Assembly (NCBI GenBank): GCA_023419315.1
Contig: JAEZYE010000035.1
Location: 1-61,474, forward strand
DNA: 61,474 nucleotides
Direction: 5' to 3'
DNA from: Pseudomonadota bacterium
Lineage (GTDB): Bacteria > Pseudomonadota > Gammaproteobacteria > Xanthomonadales > Xanthomonadaceae
Below, piece after piece: positions 52,310 through 61,474 of this stretch. Every line of letters starts with the position of its first letter. Positions within the stretch are counted from its first letter, which is position 1. Both the position numbers and the translations under genes were made by a program. A model generated the notes under the pieces. It worked only from the letters and a program-made list of their open reading frames with translations, made no database searches and was not told where the DNA came from.

Positions 52310-52660
52310 TTACAGCGGCATGTTCATCACGTCCTGGTAGGCCTGGACGAGACGGTTGCGGACTTCGACGGTGGCGCGGAATGCGACCTGCGACTGTTGC
52401 GAGGCGACCATCACGCGCGCGAGATCCGCGCGCGGGTCGCCCAGTTCGAAGGCCTGGGCCAGCGCACCGGCGTTCTTCTGGGCGTTGTTCACGCCCTGCA
52501 ATGCGTTCTGCAGCGTGTCGCCGAAGCTGGGCGCCTTGACCTCCGGCTGCCCGAACCGGACCGCGTCCGGGTTCTGCATCGGCTCCAGCGCACGCGTGCT
52601 GCCCAGCTGGTTCTGGTAGCTGCGTATCTGCGAAAGGATGGAGCTGACGGAATCGGTCAT
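52310..52660 (-). CDS. fliE: Flagellar hook-basal-body junction protein FliE
   Basis: Protein of 116 residues. C-terminal domain FGDTLQNALQGVNNAQKNAGALAQAFELGDPRADLARVMVASQQSQVAFRATVEVRNRLVQAYQDVMNMPL is the classic FliE pattern; only segments matter here: QKNAGALAQAFE and VRNRLVQAYQDVM. Confidence 0.3.
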   Translation of the reverse strand: MTDSVSSILSQIRSYQNQLGSTRALEPMQNPDAVRFGQPEVKAPSFGDTLQNALQGVNNAQKNAGALAQAFELGDPRADLARVMVASQQSQVAFRATVEVRNRLVQAYQDVMNMPL

Positions 52661-52697
52661 GGCGGGCAGGCTCGGAAAAGTTCCTTGTCAGTACCGG

Positions 52698-52714
52698 TGC
52701 AAGATGCGTGCCGG
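52698..52714 (-). promoter_or_regulatory. Sigma-54 promoter of fliE-F-G-H-I-J-K
   Basis: Minus strand: CCGGCACGCATCTTGCA, an almost perfect GGCACG-N4-TTGCA. It lies ~40 bp before the fliE ATG, directly after the fleQ stop codon. The best sigma-54 match in the window. Confidence 0.9.
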
Positions 52715-52733
52715 AACCTGCGCCCGCCGCGGG

Positions 52734-54196
<1,463 letters not shown>

Positions 54197-54200
<4 letters not shown>

Positions 54201-54577
54201 GGCTGCGTGTCTCGGAACTTTTCCAGGATGGGCAAGACTTCCTGGATGTAGGAAAGCTTGCTGACGAATTCATCGGCGCCGGCACGGTGGGCGTGCTCGC
54301 GGTGTTCGGCGTCGTCGAAGTGGCTTGCGATGACGATGAAGGGAGGCTGGTCCTGCGTCTTGATCAGGCGGGTGGCCTGCAGGCCGCCCATTTCCGGCAT
54401 CGCCAGATCCATCAGCACGACGTCCGGGCGCAGGGCTTCTGAGCGTTCGATGGCTTCCAGGCCATTGCCGGCGCGGCCGACGATGTCCAGCCAGTCCAGC
54501 TTGCGCAGGTGGCGGATCGCGGCGTTGATGAAACCCTCGTGATCGTCCACCAGCAGTACGGTGATCTTGCGTGTCAT
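54197..54577 (-). CDS. Stand-alone response regulator receiver
   Basis: Receiver of 126 residues with Asp11-Asp12, phospho-acceptor Asp57 (VVLMDLAMPEMGG), Ser/Thr position in IASHFDD, and Lys107. No output domain. Its stop overlaps the fleQ start, so it may supply the phosphorylation input that FleQ's own receiver has lost, or be a partner of an unlinked kinase. It begins 10 bp after rpoN on the same strand. Confidence 0.9.
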
Positions 54578-54587
54578 CGGTATGTCC

Positions 54588-56009
54588 TCATCCCGCCTTG
54601 GCCAGAGTGGCCAAGTTTGCCCCGCGGCGACGCTCGCGGGCGGGTGCGATGTCCAGTTGTTCGCGGTACTTGGCGACGGTGCGCCGGGCGATGTGGATGC
54701 CCTGGCGCGCCAGCAGGCCGGCGATGGCCTCGTCGGCCAGCGGCTTGGCGGCCGGCTCGTTCTCGATCAGGCGGCGCACCATCGCGCGCACGGCCGGGCC
54801 GGCGACATTGGCGCCTTCCAGGCGCACGGCGAAGAAGTGCTTGAGCTCGAACGTGCCGCGCGGCGTCTGCATGTACTTGCCGGTGGTGATGCGCGAGATG
54901 GTGGATTCGTGCATGCCGATTTCGTCGGCGATTTCCTTCAGCGTCAGCGGCGCCATGGCTTCGTCGCCGTGGGCGAGGAAGCCGGCCTGGCGCTCGACGA
55001 TGGCGCGTGCGGTGCGCAGCAGGGTGTCGTAACGCATCGACAGGCCGCGGGTCAGCCAGCGGGCTTCCTGCAGCAGTTCGCGCAGCTTGCGCGCGCCTTC
55101 GCTGTTGTCGGCCTGGTCCAGCGCGCGCTCGTGCATCGGCGACACCGACACGCGCGGCGTGGTGGCCGGGTTCAACGCCACGCGCCAGGCGCAATCGGCG
55201 TGCCAGGCAACGACGTCCGGCACGACGTAAGCGGTCGGCGCGGGCGTGGCCACGTCCAGCGGACGCGGTTGCAGCGAGAGGATGAGGCGGATGCCTTCGT
55301 TGATCTGCGCCACGTCCAGTTGCAGGCGCGCGGCGATGGCCGCTTCGTCGTGCGTGGCAAGCAGGTCGAAGGCGTCGGCGAGGATGCGTGCGGCGATCGC
55401 GCGGCCGGGCACGCGGCCGGGCAGGGCGGCGAGTTGCGCCTGCAGGCATTCGCGCAGATCACGCGCGGCCAGGCCGGTGTATTCGCCGTGCAGGATCTGC
55501 TGGCGGACGGCTTCGGCCTGCGCGGCATCGATGCGGAAGCGCAGCGCGGCCAGGTCGGCCAGCATCGCGGCATCCTGTTCCAGGTAGCCGGCGTCGTCGG
55601 TGTGTTCCAGCCAGAACGTGGCGATCTGCAGCGCGGCGGCGTCCATGTCCATCGCCAGCGACGACAGTGCGCGCCATTGCGGATCGGTGGATTCGCCGGC
55701 TTCGATGCGCTGCATGCGATCTTCGTCGCCGTCCTGCCAGCTGGCGCCGGCGATGTCCCACATCGAGCTTTCCGGCAGTTCGTCGAACGCGGCGGTGTCC
55801 AGCGCGGCGTCAGCGGCGGCGTCTGCGTCGTTGCCCAGTTCGGCGACGGGCGCTTCTTCTTCCAGTTCCAGCAGCGGGTTGGCTTCGAGGGCGCGGCGGA
55901 TTTCCTGCTCCAGCTGCAGGCCATCCAGTTGCAGCAGGCGGATCGACTGCAGCAGTTGCGGCGTCAGGTGCAGCTGTTGTCCAAGCTGCGCGGTCATCCC
56001 CGTTTTCAT
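54588..56009 (-). CDS. rpoN: RNA polymerase sigma-54 factor RpoN (flagellar-cluster copy)
   Basis: Sigma-54 of 473 residues. Region I begins MKTGMTAQLGQQLHLTPQLLQSIRLLQLDGLQLEQEI, matching family N-termini. Acidic region II is followed by the core-binding region, the HTH (LKEIADEIGMHESTISRITTGK) and the C-terminal RpoN box (ARRTVAKYRE). ATG 56009 was chosen for its GGGGAAG site; a GTG start at 56036 is possible. Its location within the flagellar cluster indicates a motility-dedicated copy like the second RpoN of Xanthomonas. Confidence 0.95.
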   Translation of the reverse strand: MKTGMTAQLGQQLHLTPQLLQSIRLLQLDGLQLEQEIRRALEANPLLELEEEAPVAELGNDADAAADAALDTAAFDELPESSMWDIAGASWQDGDEDRMQRIEAGESTDPQWRALSSLAMDMDAAALQIATFWLEHTDDAGYLEQDAAMLADLAALRFRIDAAQAEAVRQQILHGEYTGLAARDLRECLQAQLAALPGRVPGRAIAARILADAFDLLATHDEAAIAARLQLDVAQINEGIRLILSLQPRPLDVATPAPTAYVVPDVVAWHADCAWRVALNPATTPRVSVSPMHERALDQADNSEGARKLRELLQEARWLTRGLSMRYDTLLRTARAIVERQAGFLAHGDEAMAPLTLKEIADEIGMHESTISRITTGKYMQTPRGTFELKHFFAVRLEGANVAGPAVRAMVRRLIENEPAAKPLADEAIAGLLARQGIHIARRTVAKYREQLDIAPARERRRGANLATLAKAG

Positions 56010-56236
56010 CGAAGTCTTCCCCGTTTCGGACGACACCGTCAGCGGTTCGTCGCGTTGGGAAAACTTTGCGCCGCCAGTGGCGGAAAAATAATCGGGGCGT
56101 TTCTGATCCGTTTCAGTTTGTTCCCGACGGGCTGTCGGGGTTTTCCCTACAGCGCCGGACTTCGGTCACGGAAGCGTGTCGGGAAGAGGCCGTGGCGACG
56201 GGGATTGCGCGGGCATCCCGCCCCTTCCTGCAAGGC

Positions 56237-56869
56237 TCAGGCCAATTCGTTCTGGTGGCGCGCGGCCAGCAGCAGCAGATCATTGGCGCGGCGGCAGCCG
56301 AGCGATTCCATCATGCGTGCGCGATGGGTTTCGACGGTCTTGACGCTGATGCCCAGGTTGGCGGCGATTTCCTTGCTGCTCATGCCACCGCCGAGCTTGC
56401 GCAGGATCTGGCGCTGGCGCGGCGACAGCGCATCGATGCCGGTCGGGCGCGCGGGATTGAGCAGTGGCGCCAGCATTTTCGAAGACACCTGCGGGCTCAG
56501 GAACACCTGTCCGGCGGCGGCGGCGCGTAGCGCGAGTTCCAGTTCCATCGGCGCGGCTTCCTTGACCACGAAACCGGCGCAACCGCGATCCAGCGCACTG
56601 CGCACCTGGGTCGGGTCGTTGTGCATCGACATGATCACGACGCGCGTCTGCGGCAGCATTTCCTTCAGCGGCTTGAGCAGATCCAGACCGCTGCGATCCG
56701 GCAGCGAGAGGTCCAGCAGGATGACATCCGGCCGGTGGATGGCCGCCAGATCCATCGCCTGCTGGGCATCGGAGGCTTCCGCCACGACGTCCACATCGGC
56801 TATCGACTGGAGCAGGCGGCCGATGCCGGCGCGCACCAGGGTGTGGTCGTCAACGATCAGGACTCGCAC
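56237..56869 (-). CDS. NarL/LuxR-family response regulator
   Basis: Regulator of 210 residues. Receiver with Asp7-Asp8, phospho-acceptor Asp53 (VILLDLSLPDRSG), and Lys103 (GFVVKEAAP). LuxR-type HTH at ~142-200 (LSPRQRQILRKLGGGMSSKEIAANLGISVKTVETHRARMMESLG). No cognate kinase adjoins. It precedes rpoN in transcription order with a 227-bp gap, so it probably has a separate promoter. A widely spaced AATGTGAC/GTCACATT inverted repeat lies 63-109 bp upstream. Confidence 0.93.
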   Translation of the reverse strand: MRVLIVDDHTLVRAGIGRLLQSIADVDVVAEASDAQQAMDLAAIHRPDVILLDLSLPDRSGLDLLKPLKEMLPQTRVVIMSMHNDPTQVRSALDRGCAGFVVKEAAPMELELALRAAAAGQVFLSPQVSSKMLAPLLNPARPTGIDALSPRQRQILRKLGGGMSSKEIAANLGISVKTVETHRARMMESLGCRRANDLLLLAARHQNELA

Positions 56870-56931
56870 GGTTCGCAGCAGGTTCGTCAGTGGGGGACGG
56901 GGCCACGATAGCCGGCCGTCGGTTTTCCGCC

Positions 56932-56978
56932 AATGTGACTTTGGTGAGGGCGCGCGAAAGCTTGATGACTGTCACATT
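56932..56978. promoter_or_regulatory. Widely spaced inverted repeat upstream of the NarL-type regulator
   Basis: AATGTGAC (56932-56939) and GTCACATT (56971-56978) are perfect inverted 8-mers 31 bp apart. Each is a TGTGA half-site like those of CRP/Clp, but the spacing does not form a normal dimer site. A TTGGCG-N17-TATCGT pair overlapping the proximal half could be a sigma-70 promoter. Confidence 0.3.
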
Positions 56979-57085
56979 CGGCCTCGGTGATGGTCCGGAC
57001 GCGGCGATTTCCCGGCGGACCGCGCGGCGGCGGCGAAGCGCGGCGGGAGATTCCGCTCGCCGGCAACTCACGCTTCCGGCGGGTT

Positions 57086-57664
57086 TCAGACCTGGCGCGC
57101 CTGCCGCGCCTCGGCAATCTGGCGGCGGTGCATGCGGAACAGATGGCGTTCCAGCGCGTCACCGAACACCGCCGGCAGGGCATCGAAACGCAGCCAGAGA
57201 TGATGCAGGTGCGGTGACGTGGACTGCTGGGCGATGACCCGCGCGGGCAATTCGATGTGATCGCTCAGCCAGTTCGCCGGTTCCACCAGCACCACGCCGT
57301 GATCGCTCAGGCGTACGCCGTAGGCGATGTCGGTATCGATGCGCATGCCGCGATGCGACCAGCGCACCGCGCGCAGCGGCAGGGTGTCGGCGCTGGCGCG
57401 GGCGAGGCGGCCGAGCAGGTTGAGCATCAGATCGACCTTGGCCTCCAGGCGCAGGAAGGCCTGCGGCAGATCGGCGCGTTCGTCGGGATCGTCGTTGCGG
57501 GAATCTTCCGCGATGGCGACCGCGCGCAGCACGGATTCACCGGCCTGCGGCGGCAGGCGGCGATCGCCGAGGCGGAAATCGGCAGGCAACCAGGCTTCGC
57601 AGGTGAGTGCGTCGCCGAACAGTTCGGCTTCCGCCGGGTGATCGAGGACGGGCACCTGGGACAT
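57086..57664 (-). CDS. Atypical PilZ-domain protein
   Basis: Protein of 192 residues. Placement beside fliT-fliS-fliD and overall shape suggest the Xanthomonas tetrameric atypical PilZ group (XC_6012-like). A heptad-like helix (PQAFLRLEAKVDLMLNLLGRLAR) lies at ~68-90, then a beta-barrel part (RAVRWSHRGMRI, YGVRLSDHGVVLVEP). The canonical RxxxR motif is not evident and the second motif reads RLSDHG rather than (D/N)xSxxG, so c-di-GMP binding is doubtful. It ends the fliD-fliS-fliT-PilZ run. Confidence 0.7.
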   Translation of the reverse strand: MSQVPVLDHPAEAELFGDALTCEAWLPADFRLGDRRLPPQAGESVLRAVAIAEDSRNDDPDERADLPQAFLRLEAKVDLMLNLLGRLARASADTLPLRAVRWSHRGMRIDTDIAYGVRLSDHGVVLVEPANWLSDHIELPARVIAQQSTSPHLHHLWLRFDALPAVFGDALERHLFRMHRRQIAEARQARQV

Positions 57665-57666
57665 GA

Positions 57667-57969
57667 TCAGCCTCCGGAGGACGAGAGATAGGCGCGGGCA
57701 GCGCGATCGGCGTGCCGGACTTCGCGCATCTTGCGCGCCACCGCATCGCGAGCGTCGCGCAGCCGGTCCTGCAACTGCAACTGGGCGTACAACAGGTTGC
57801 CGAGCGCATCGGCGCCGGCGCTACGGCCGGCGTCGCCGTGCATGAAATCGCGCACGTCGCGGTCGTGCTGGTTCAGCAGCACCTGCACGGCCTCCAGATC
57901 CTCGTCCTGCAGGCCGGCGTGCATCGCCTGCAGCTGCGCGAACAGATCGTCCAGGGAGACCGGCGGCAT
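57667..57969 (-). CDS. fliT: FliT-like flagellar chaperone
   Basis: Helical protein of 100 residues starting MPPVSLDDLFAQLQAMHAGL. Composition and size (acidic helices, LQDRLRDARDAVARKMREV) fit the loosely conserved FliT group that chaperones FliD. It starts one base after the fliS stop. Assignment rests largely on position; primary sequence conservation in this family is low. Confidence 0.65.
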   Translation of the reverse strand: MPPVSLDDLFAQLQAMHAGLQDEDLEAVQVLLNQHDRDVRDFMHGDAGRSAGADALGNLLYAQLQLQDRLRDARDAVARKMREVRHADRAARAYLSSSGG

Positions 57970-57970
57970 G

Positions 57971-58387
57971 TCAGGCGCCTTGCGCCACGGCGGGGCGCTG
58001 CCGCTGTTCGGACGGAATCGCGTTCCAGGCCGATTCGATTTCGCCCAGCAATTCCAGCGATTCGCGCAGCGCGGAGCCGTCATTGTGCAGGTTGGCTTCG
58101 GTCAGCCGACCCTGCAGGTAGTCGTAAAGCGCGGACAGGCTGCCGGCGATTTCGCCGCCGGCCTCGTGATCCAGCGAGCCGTTGAGGTGACCGATGATTG
58201 CGCAGACTTCGCCAATCGCCTTGCCCTTGCGCGCCAGGTCGCCGTGCTCCATGCAGGCTTCGGCCAGGCGGATGCGCTCGCATGCGCCGGCCAGCAACAA
58301 GGCGACCAGGCGATGCGGATCCGCTTCCATCACGGCACTGCTGATGCCGGTGTTGCGGTACTGCGCGGCGTAAGAGTGAGCTGACAT
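57971..58387 (-). CDS. fliS: Flagellin export chaperone FliS
   Basis: Four-helix chaperone of 138 residues. MSAHSYAAQYRNTGISSAVMEADPHRLVALLLAGACERI is the FliS N-terminal signature in part (YAAQYRNTGI, DPHRLVALLL); YDYLQGRLTEANLHND marks the third-helix/loop. AGGAG lies upstream of the start. It lies 47 bp after fliD and prevents premature flagellin polymerisation. Confidence 0.3.
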   Translation of the reverse strand: MSAHSYAAQYRNTGISSAVMEADPHRLVALLLAGACERIRLAEACMEHGDLARKGKAIGEVCAIIGHLNGSLDHEAGGEIAGSLSALYDYLQGRLTEANLHNDGSALRESLELLGEIESAWNAIPSEQRQRPAVAQGA

Positions 58388-58434
58388 TTCGGTTTTTTCT
58401 CCTGTGTCCCGTGCCAATGGCGCGCGGGTCGTCC

Positions 58435-59796
58435 TCAGGTCTGTGCGGTCAAGGCGGCCAACTGTTGCGAAAGGGCCGAACTGGTGGTGTTCATCTGGGA
58501 AATCATGCTGTCGAGCGCGACGAACTGCGCCTTGTAGCGGGCGCCGACGGCTTCCATGCGCTTGTCCAGCGATGCGCGCTGGTTGGTCACGTCCTTGACC
58601 TGTGCATTGAGGGTGTCGGTGCGCAGGGTGAACGCGCCTTCCTTGCCGATGTAGCTGCTGACCATGGTCTGCAGCTTGGCGGCCAGGCCGGTGTCGCCGG
58701 TGAACGCCTGGCGGATTTTTTCCGGGTTGGCGGTCATCGCGGCGTCGAACTTGGTGGCATCCAGCACGAGGGTGCCGTCGGAGGACGGATAGCCCTTGGT
58801 CTGCAGGCCGAGCGTCTTGGCGTCCAGGCCGGACTTGGCCAGATCGCCCAGCACGCTGCCCATCAGCGCGCGCAACTGGCCCGAAGCGCTGCGCATCTGC
58901 GCGTCGCCGGTGAGCGCGGAAGGCGTATCGCTGTCGGCGTCGTACTTGGTCGACGTGTTGATGGCGGTGATCACCGCGTTGTATGCGGTGACGAAGTCCT
59001 GCACGACCTTGCGGCTGGCGGCCACGTCGCTGGAAACCGTGACCGTGCTGGTGCCCTCGGCTTTCAGATCCAGGGTCAGGCCGGGCACGGCATCGGTGAT
59101 CTTGTTGCTGCTGGCGGTCACTTCCAGACCGTCGATGGAGATCCGCGCATCCGACGCCGGCACGCGTTCCTGCATGCTGGTGACCAGCGACTGCAGGTCG
59201 CTGCCGCCTTCGCTGAAGGAAAGCGTGAACGCGCTTGCCGCGCCGGTCTTGTCCGCGCCGATCGACAGGAACTGGCCGGTGTTGGACGTGACGATGCTGG
59301 CTTCCACGCCCTTGCTGCGCGCGGCGTTGTTGATGGCGCTGCGCACGTCGACCAGGCGCGCGCCTTCCTCGATTTCGATGTCGATGGCTTCGCCGCCGAT
59401 CGTCAGCGTGAGCTTGCCCGCGCCGAAGGTCTGCGTGCTGCTGATGGCGGTGTTGGACATCCACTTGTTGGCCGTGGCGAGGTCCAGCACTTCCATCGTG
59501 TACGTGCCGCTCGGCGTGCCCTTGCCTGAGGTGGCCGACAGGATGGTGTCGGTGCCGACCTTGACCGAGCGCGCATCGAAGGCGTCATTGGCCTTGAGCG
59601 CCTTCAGCGCGGTTTCCAGATTGCCGAAGGCCGAGCTGACCGTGCCCAGTGCGGAGATCTTGTATTTGGCGGTGCTCTCGATGCGGTTCAGGCGTGCATC
59701 TGCCGGCGCGCGCTCGGCGGCCACCAGTTTTTCCACCATGCCGGTGATGTCCAGGCCGGAGCCGATACCACCGTAACCGAGCGAATAATCTGCCAT
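58435..59796 (-). CDS. fliD: Flagellar filament cap protein FliD
   Basis: Protein of 453 residues. N-terminal domain: GYGGIGSGLDITGMVEKLV and ERAPADARLNRIES. Central D2/D3 domains at ~120-350. C-terminal coiled coil (LNAQVKDVTNQRASLDKRME, YKAQFVALDSMISQMNTTSS). It caps the filament tip during growth. AGGAG precedes the start at 59796. A sigma-28 promoter lies ~90 bp upstream. It is the first gene of fliD-fliS-fliT-PilZ. Confidence 0.97.
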   Translation of the reverse strand: MADYSLGYGGIGSGLDITGMVEKLVAAERAPADARLNRIESTAKYKISALGTVSSAFGNLETALKALKANDAFDARSVKVGTDTILSATSGKGTPSGTYTMEVLDLATANKWMSNTAISSTQTFGAGKLTLTIGGEAIDIEIEEGARLVDVRSAINNAARSKGVEASIVTSNTGQFLSIGADKTGAASAFTLSFSEGGSDLQSLVTSMQERVPASDARISIDGLEVTASSNKITDAVPGLTLDLKAEGTSTVTVSSDVAASRKVVQDFVTAYNAVITAINTSTKYDADSDTPSALTGDAQMRSASGQLRALMGSVLGDLAKSGLDAKTLGLQTKGYPSSDGTLVLDATKFDAAMTANPEKIRQAFTGDTGLAAKLQTMVSSYIGKEGAFTLRTDTLNAQVKDVTNQRASLDKRMEAVGARYKAQFVALDSMISQMNTTSSALSQQLAALTAQT

Positions 59797-59887
59797 TGAC
59801 GAATCTCCTGGGCTTTCCCTTTTCCGGAAAAAGGGATGCAGACAGCCCCGACATCCGCATGCGAATGTCCCGACTGCCCGTGTAGAG

Positions 59888-59914
59888 GTAGCGGCCTCCG
59901 GGCGCCGATCTTTA
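59888..59914 (-). promoter_or_regulatory. Sigma-28 promoter of fliD
   Basis: Minus strand: TAAAGATC (59914-59907), 11-bp spacer, GCCGCTAC (59895-59888). The -35 TAAAG is perfect and the -10 half keeps GCCG-N-TA. Leader about 85 nt. Confidence 0.8.
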
Positions 59915-60228
59915 GCGCCGCCGGCAAATCCGTTGTGCGTTCGCCAGACGGACATGTCGGCGGTCCGGACGCGCGCCGCTCCCCCTGGGTGGCGCCGGCA
60001 TCCGGCCTTGCCTCGATGTCCGCCTGGCGATTGCATGCAGCGTGCTGCCGGCGGTTTTCCGGCGCCTTTTCACTGAAGGCGCCTGGTTGGATCCGCCCGC
60101 ATTTCTCCGTCTCCCACCCCACCGCGCCCGCAGGCGCCGCCGGGTGAGAAATGCGGGCAACCACTGCAATGCAGGATTTGTGCCGGAATCGCGCGCCGGG
60201 GATCAGGCGCGGGGAAGCCCAACAAAGA
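59915..60228. other. Intergenic region between fliC terminator and fliD promoter
   Basis: About 310 bp with no supportable gene or repeat. Short frames on both strands lack ribosome-binding sites and codon bias. Confidence 0.6.
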
Positions 60229-60254
60229 AACCCCCGCCATTGCTGGCGGGGGTT
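60229..60254 (-). terminator. Rho-independent terminator of the flagellin gene
   Basis: Minus strand: AACCCCCGCCA/TGGCGGGGGTT stem with a 4-nt loop, followed by TCTTTGTT. It lies ~190 nt beyond the fliC stop, leaving an unusually long 3' untranslated region that also holds a GGAAGGAC/GTCCTTCC hairpin (60365-60388). Confidence 0.85.
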
Positions 60255-60446
60255 GGGTGCTGCCAAGACGGAGGGAGACGAATCCGTCCGTGTGCGACAG
60301 AAACTGAAATGTTTGCCCTTGCGCTTCGAGGTGCCCGGCGTCCTTCGCCCATGCGGCGGGGAGCGGAAGGACGGCGGAACGTCCTTCCCGGCGTCAATCA
60401 GGGGGGAGACGAAGCCACCCCGGAACGCCCGCGCCCGGCGAAGGCC

Positions 60447-61474
60447 TCAGCGCAGCAGGCTCAGCACGTTCTGCGGAACCTGGTTCGCCTGGGCGAGCAT
60501 CGCGGTGCCGGCCTGCTGCAGGATCTGCGTGCGGGTCAGTTCAGCGGTTTCCTTGGCGAAGTCGGTGTCGCGGATGCGGCTGCGCGAAGCGGCCAGGTTT
60601 TCCGAGCTGGTCTGCAGGTTGGCGACGACCGAGGTGAAGCGGTTCTGCACCGCACCCAGATCCGCGCGCGCGCTGTTGACCGAGGTCAGGGCGGCATCGA
60701 CGATTTCCAGCGCCTTCTGCGCGCCTTCGAACGTGGTGATGTCCAGGTCCTTGGCGAAGCTGGCGGTGGCCGTCGCGGCAGCCGTCGTGGTGGCGGCGGT
60801 CAGGCCGGAGGTGCCGACACCGGCGATCACCAGATCCTTGCCGGCCTTCAGCGAGCTGAGCACCAGCTGGTCGGAGCCGTTCACTTCGGCGTAGACGCCG
60901 GTTTCGCCCATCTTGGCGTTGATCGCGGTGGCGATGCCCTTGGCGATGTCGGTGCCGTCGGCGCCGTTCTTCCACTCGACCTTGTCGATGGCAACCGAGT
61001 TGATGGTCAGGCCGGTGAGGCTGCCGTCGGCGGCCGCGTCGGCGATCGTCGTGCCGGTGACGTCGGCGGCGAACTTGACGTTGCCCAGCGACTGCGAGCG
61101 CGCGTCCACGACCTTGTCGATGGCGATGGCCTGGCCGGCGTTGGCGCCGACCTGGAACAGCTGGCTGGTGAACGTGCCGTCCAGCAGCTTGGTGCCGTTG
61201 AAGTCGGCCTGCTTGGCGACGCGGTCGATTTCGGCCGACAACTGCTTGACTTCGGCGTTCAGCGCGGCGCGGTCGGACGAGGAGTTCGTCGCGTTGGCCG
61301 ACTGCACCGACAGCTCACGGATGCGCTGGAGGTTGTTGCCGATTTCGGTCAGCGAACCTTCGGCGACCTGGGCCAGCGAAATGCCGTCGTTGGCATTGCG
61401 CACGGCCACGTCCAGACCGCGGATCTGCGTGCTGAAGCGTTCGGAGATGGCCAGACCGGCGGCGTCGTCCTTGG
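60447..61474 (-). CDS. fliC: Flagellin FliC (5' end beyond window)
   Basis: About 342 codons visible. The first residues seen, AKDDAAGLAISERFSTQIRG, are the conserved D0/D1 N-terminal region, so roughly 50-60 residues are missing. NANDGISLAQVAEGSLTEIGNNLQRIRELSVQSAN (D1) is standard; the variable centre is short; the C-terminus shows SRIRDTDFAKETAELTRTQILQQAGTAMLAQANQVPQNVLSLLR as expected in parts (DTDFAKETAEL, ANQVPQNVLSLL). Its promoter is outside the window. Confidence 0.3.
   Translation of the reverse strand, partial: KDDAAGLAISERFSTQIRGLDVAVRNANDGISLAQVAEGSLTEIGNNLQRIRELSVQSANATNSSSDRAALNAEVKQLSAEIDRVAKQADFNGTKLLDGTFTSQLFQVGANAGQAIAIDKVVDARSQSLGNVKFAADVTGTTIADAAADGSLTGLTINSVAIDKVEWKNGADGTDIAKGIATAINAKMGETGVYAEVNGSDQLVLSSLKAGKDLVIAGVGTSGLTAATTTAAATATASFAKDLDITTFEGAQKALEIVDAALTSVNSARADLGAVQNRFTSVVANLQTSSENLAASRSRIRDTDFAKETAELTRTQILQQAGTAMLAQANQVPQNVLSLLR

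Noticed and set aside
57971..59464. 497-codon minus-strand frame spanning fliS and part of fliD
   Set aside because: Only its last 138 residues, FliS, are real. The upstream part is fliD read out of frame.
59862..59884. Sigma-54-like element upstream of fliD
   Set aside because: GG and GC have 10-bp spacing, but the -12 half reads CATGC rather than TTGC. The sigma-28 element at 59888-59914 is far better.

Overview
The window (about 61.5 kb, high G+C) comes from the chromosome of a motile gammaproteobacterium, most likely in the Xanthomonadaceae/Lysobacteraceae (Lysobacter- or Luteimonas-like). The assignment is inferred from gene order: fliE-fliR preceded by fleQ, a response regulator, rpoN and a second regulator; an fliC-fliD-fliS-fliT-PilZ block; flhBA-flhF-fleN-fliA-cheYZA; and motCD-parC-parP. 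No rRNA marker is present, so the genus is not fixed.

Almost all motility genes lie on the minus strand. From the right end: flagellin (truncated by the window edge), fliD, fliS, a fliT-like gene and an atypical PilZ gene; a NarL-type regulator, a flagellar rpoN, a lone receiver and fleQ; then fliE-F-G-H-I-J-K, fliL-M-N-O-P and fliQ-R. Next is a ~17-kb accessory segment (40.7 to 23.9 kb) holding a diguanylate cyclase, a MipA-like protein with a two-component system, an LpxO-like lipid A hydroxylase, an AadA-like nucleotidyltransferase, a hemerythrin, a TonB receptor, a cytochrome b561 next to a dioxygenase-like lipoprotein, an ECF sigma/FecR-like pair, a serine hydrolase and a small cluster of unrecognised genes. 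The motility genes then resume: flhB-A, flhF, fleN, fliA, cheY-Z-A, motC-D, parC, parP, a second chemosensory set (STAS-cheY-cheA), a porin, and two chemoreceptors, the last truncated at the left edge.

The regulatory logic can be read directly. Good -24/-12 elements precede flhB, fliE and fliL, and the window encodes the matching RpoN and FleQ. Good sigma-28 elements (T-N-A-A then GCCGATAN-like, 11-bp spacer between octamers) precede both chemoreceptors, the STAS-cheY-cheA set, motC, cheY-Z-A and fliD, and the window encodes FliA. The motC promoter lies so close to its start codon that the transcript should be nearly leaderless.

The most unusual content is a composite interspersed repeat at three intergenic loci (12.5-14.2, 31.1-31.6 and 45.3-45.7 kb). 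It has a ~215-bp GC-rich core (five copies) with conserved hairpins, flanked by degenerate hexanucleotide arrays, a GGGGAGCAGCTG module, a GGCCTNNGGCC module and short GGTGCAAT palindromes. Two of the three loci split what is usually one flagellar/chemotaxis operon (cheA/motC and fliK/fliL), and in each case the gene beyond the repeat has its own sigma-28 or sigma-54 promoter.
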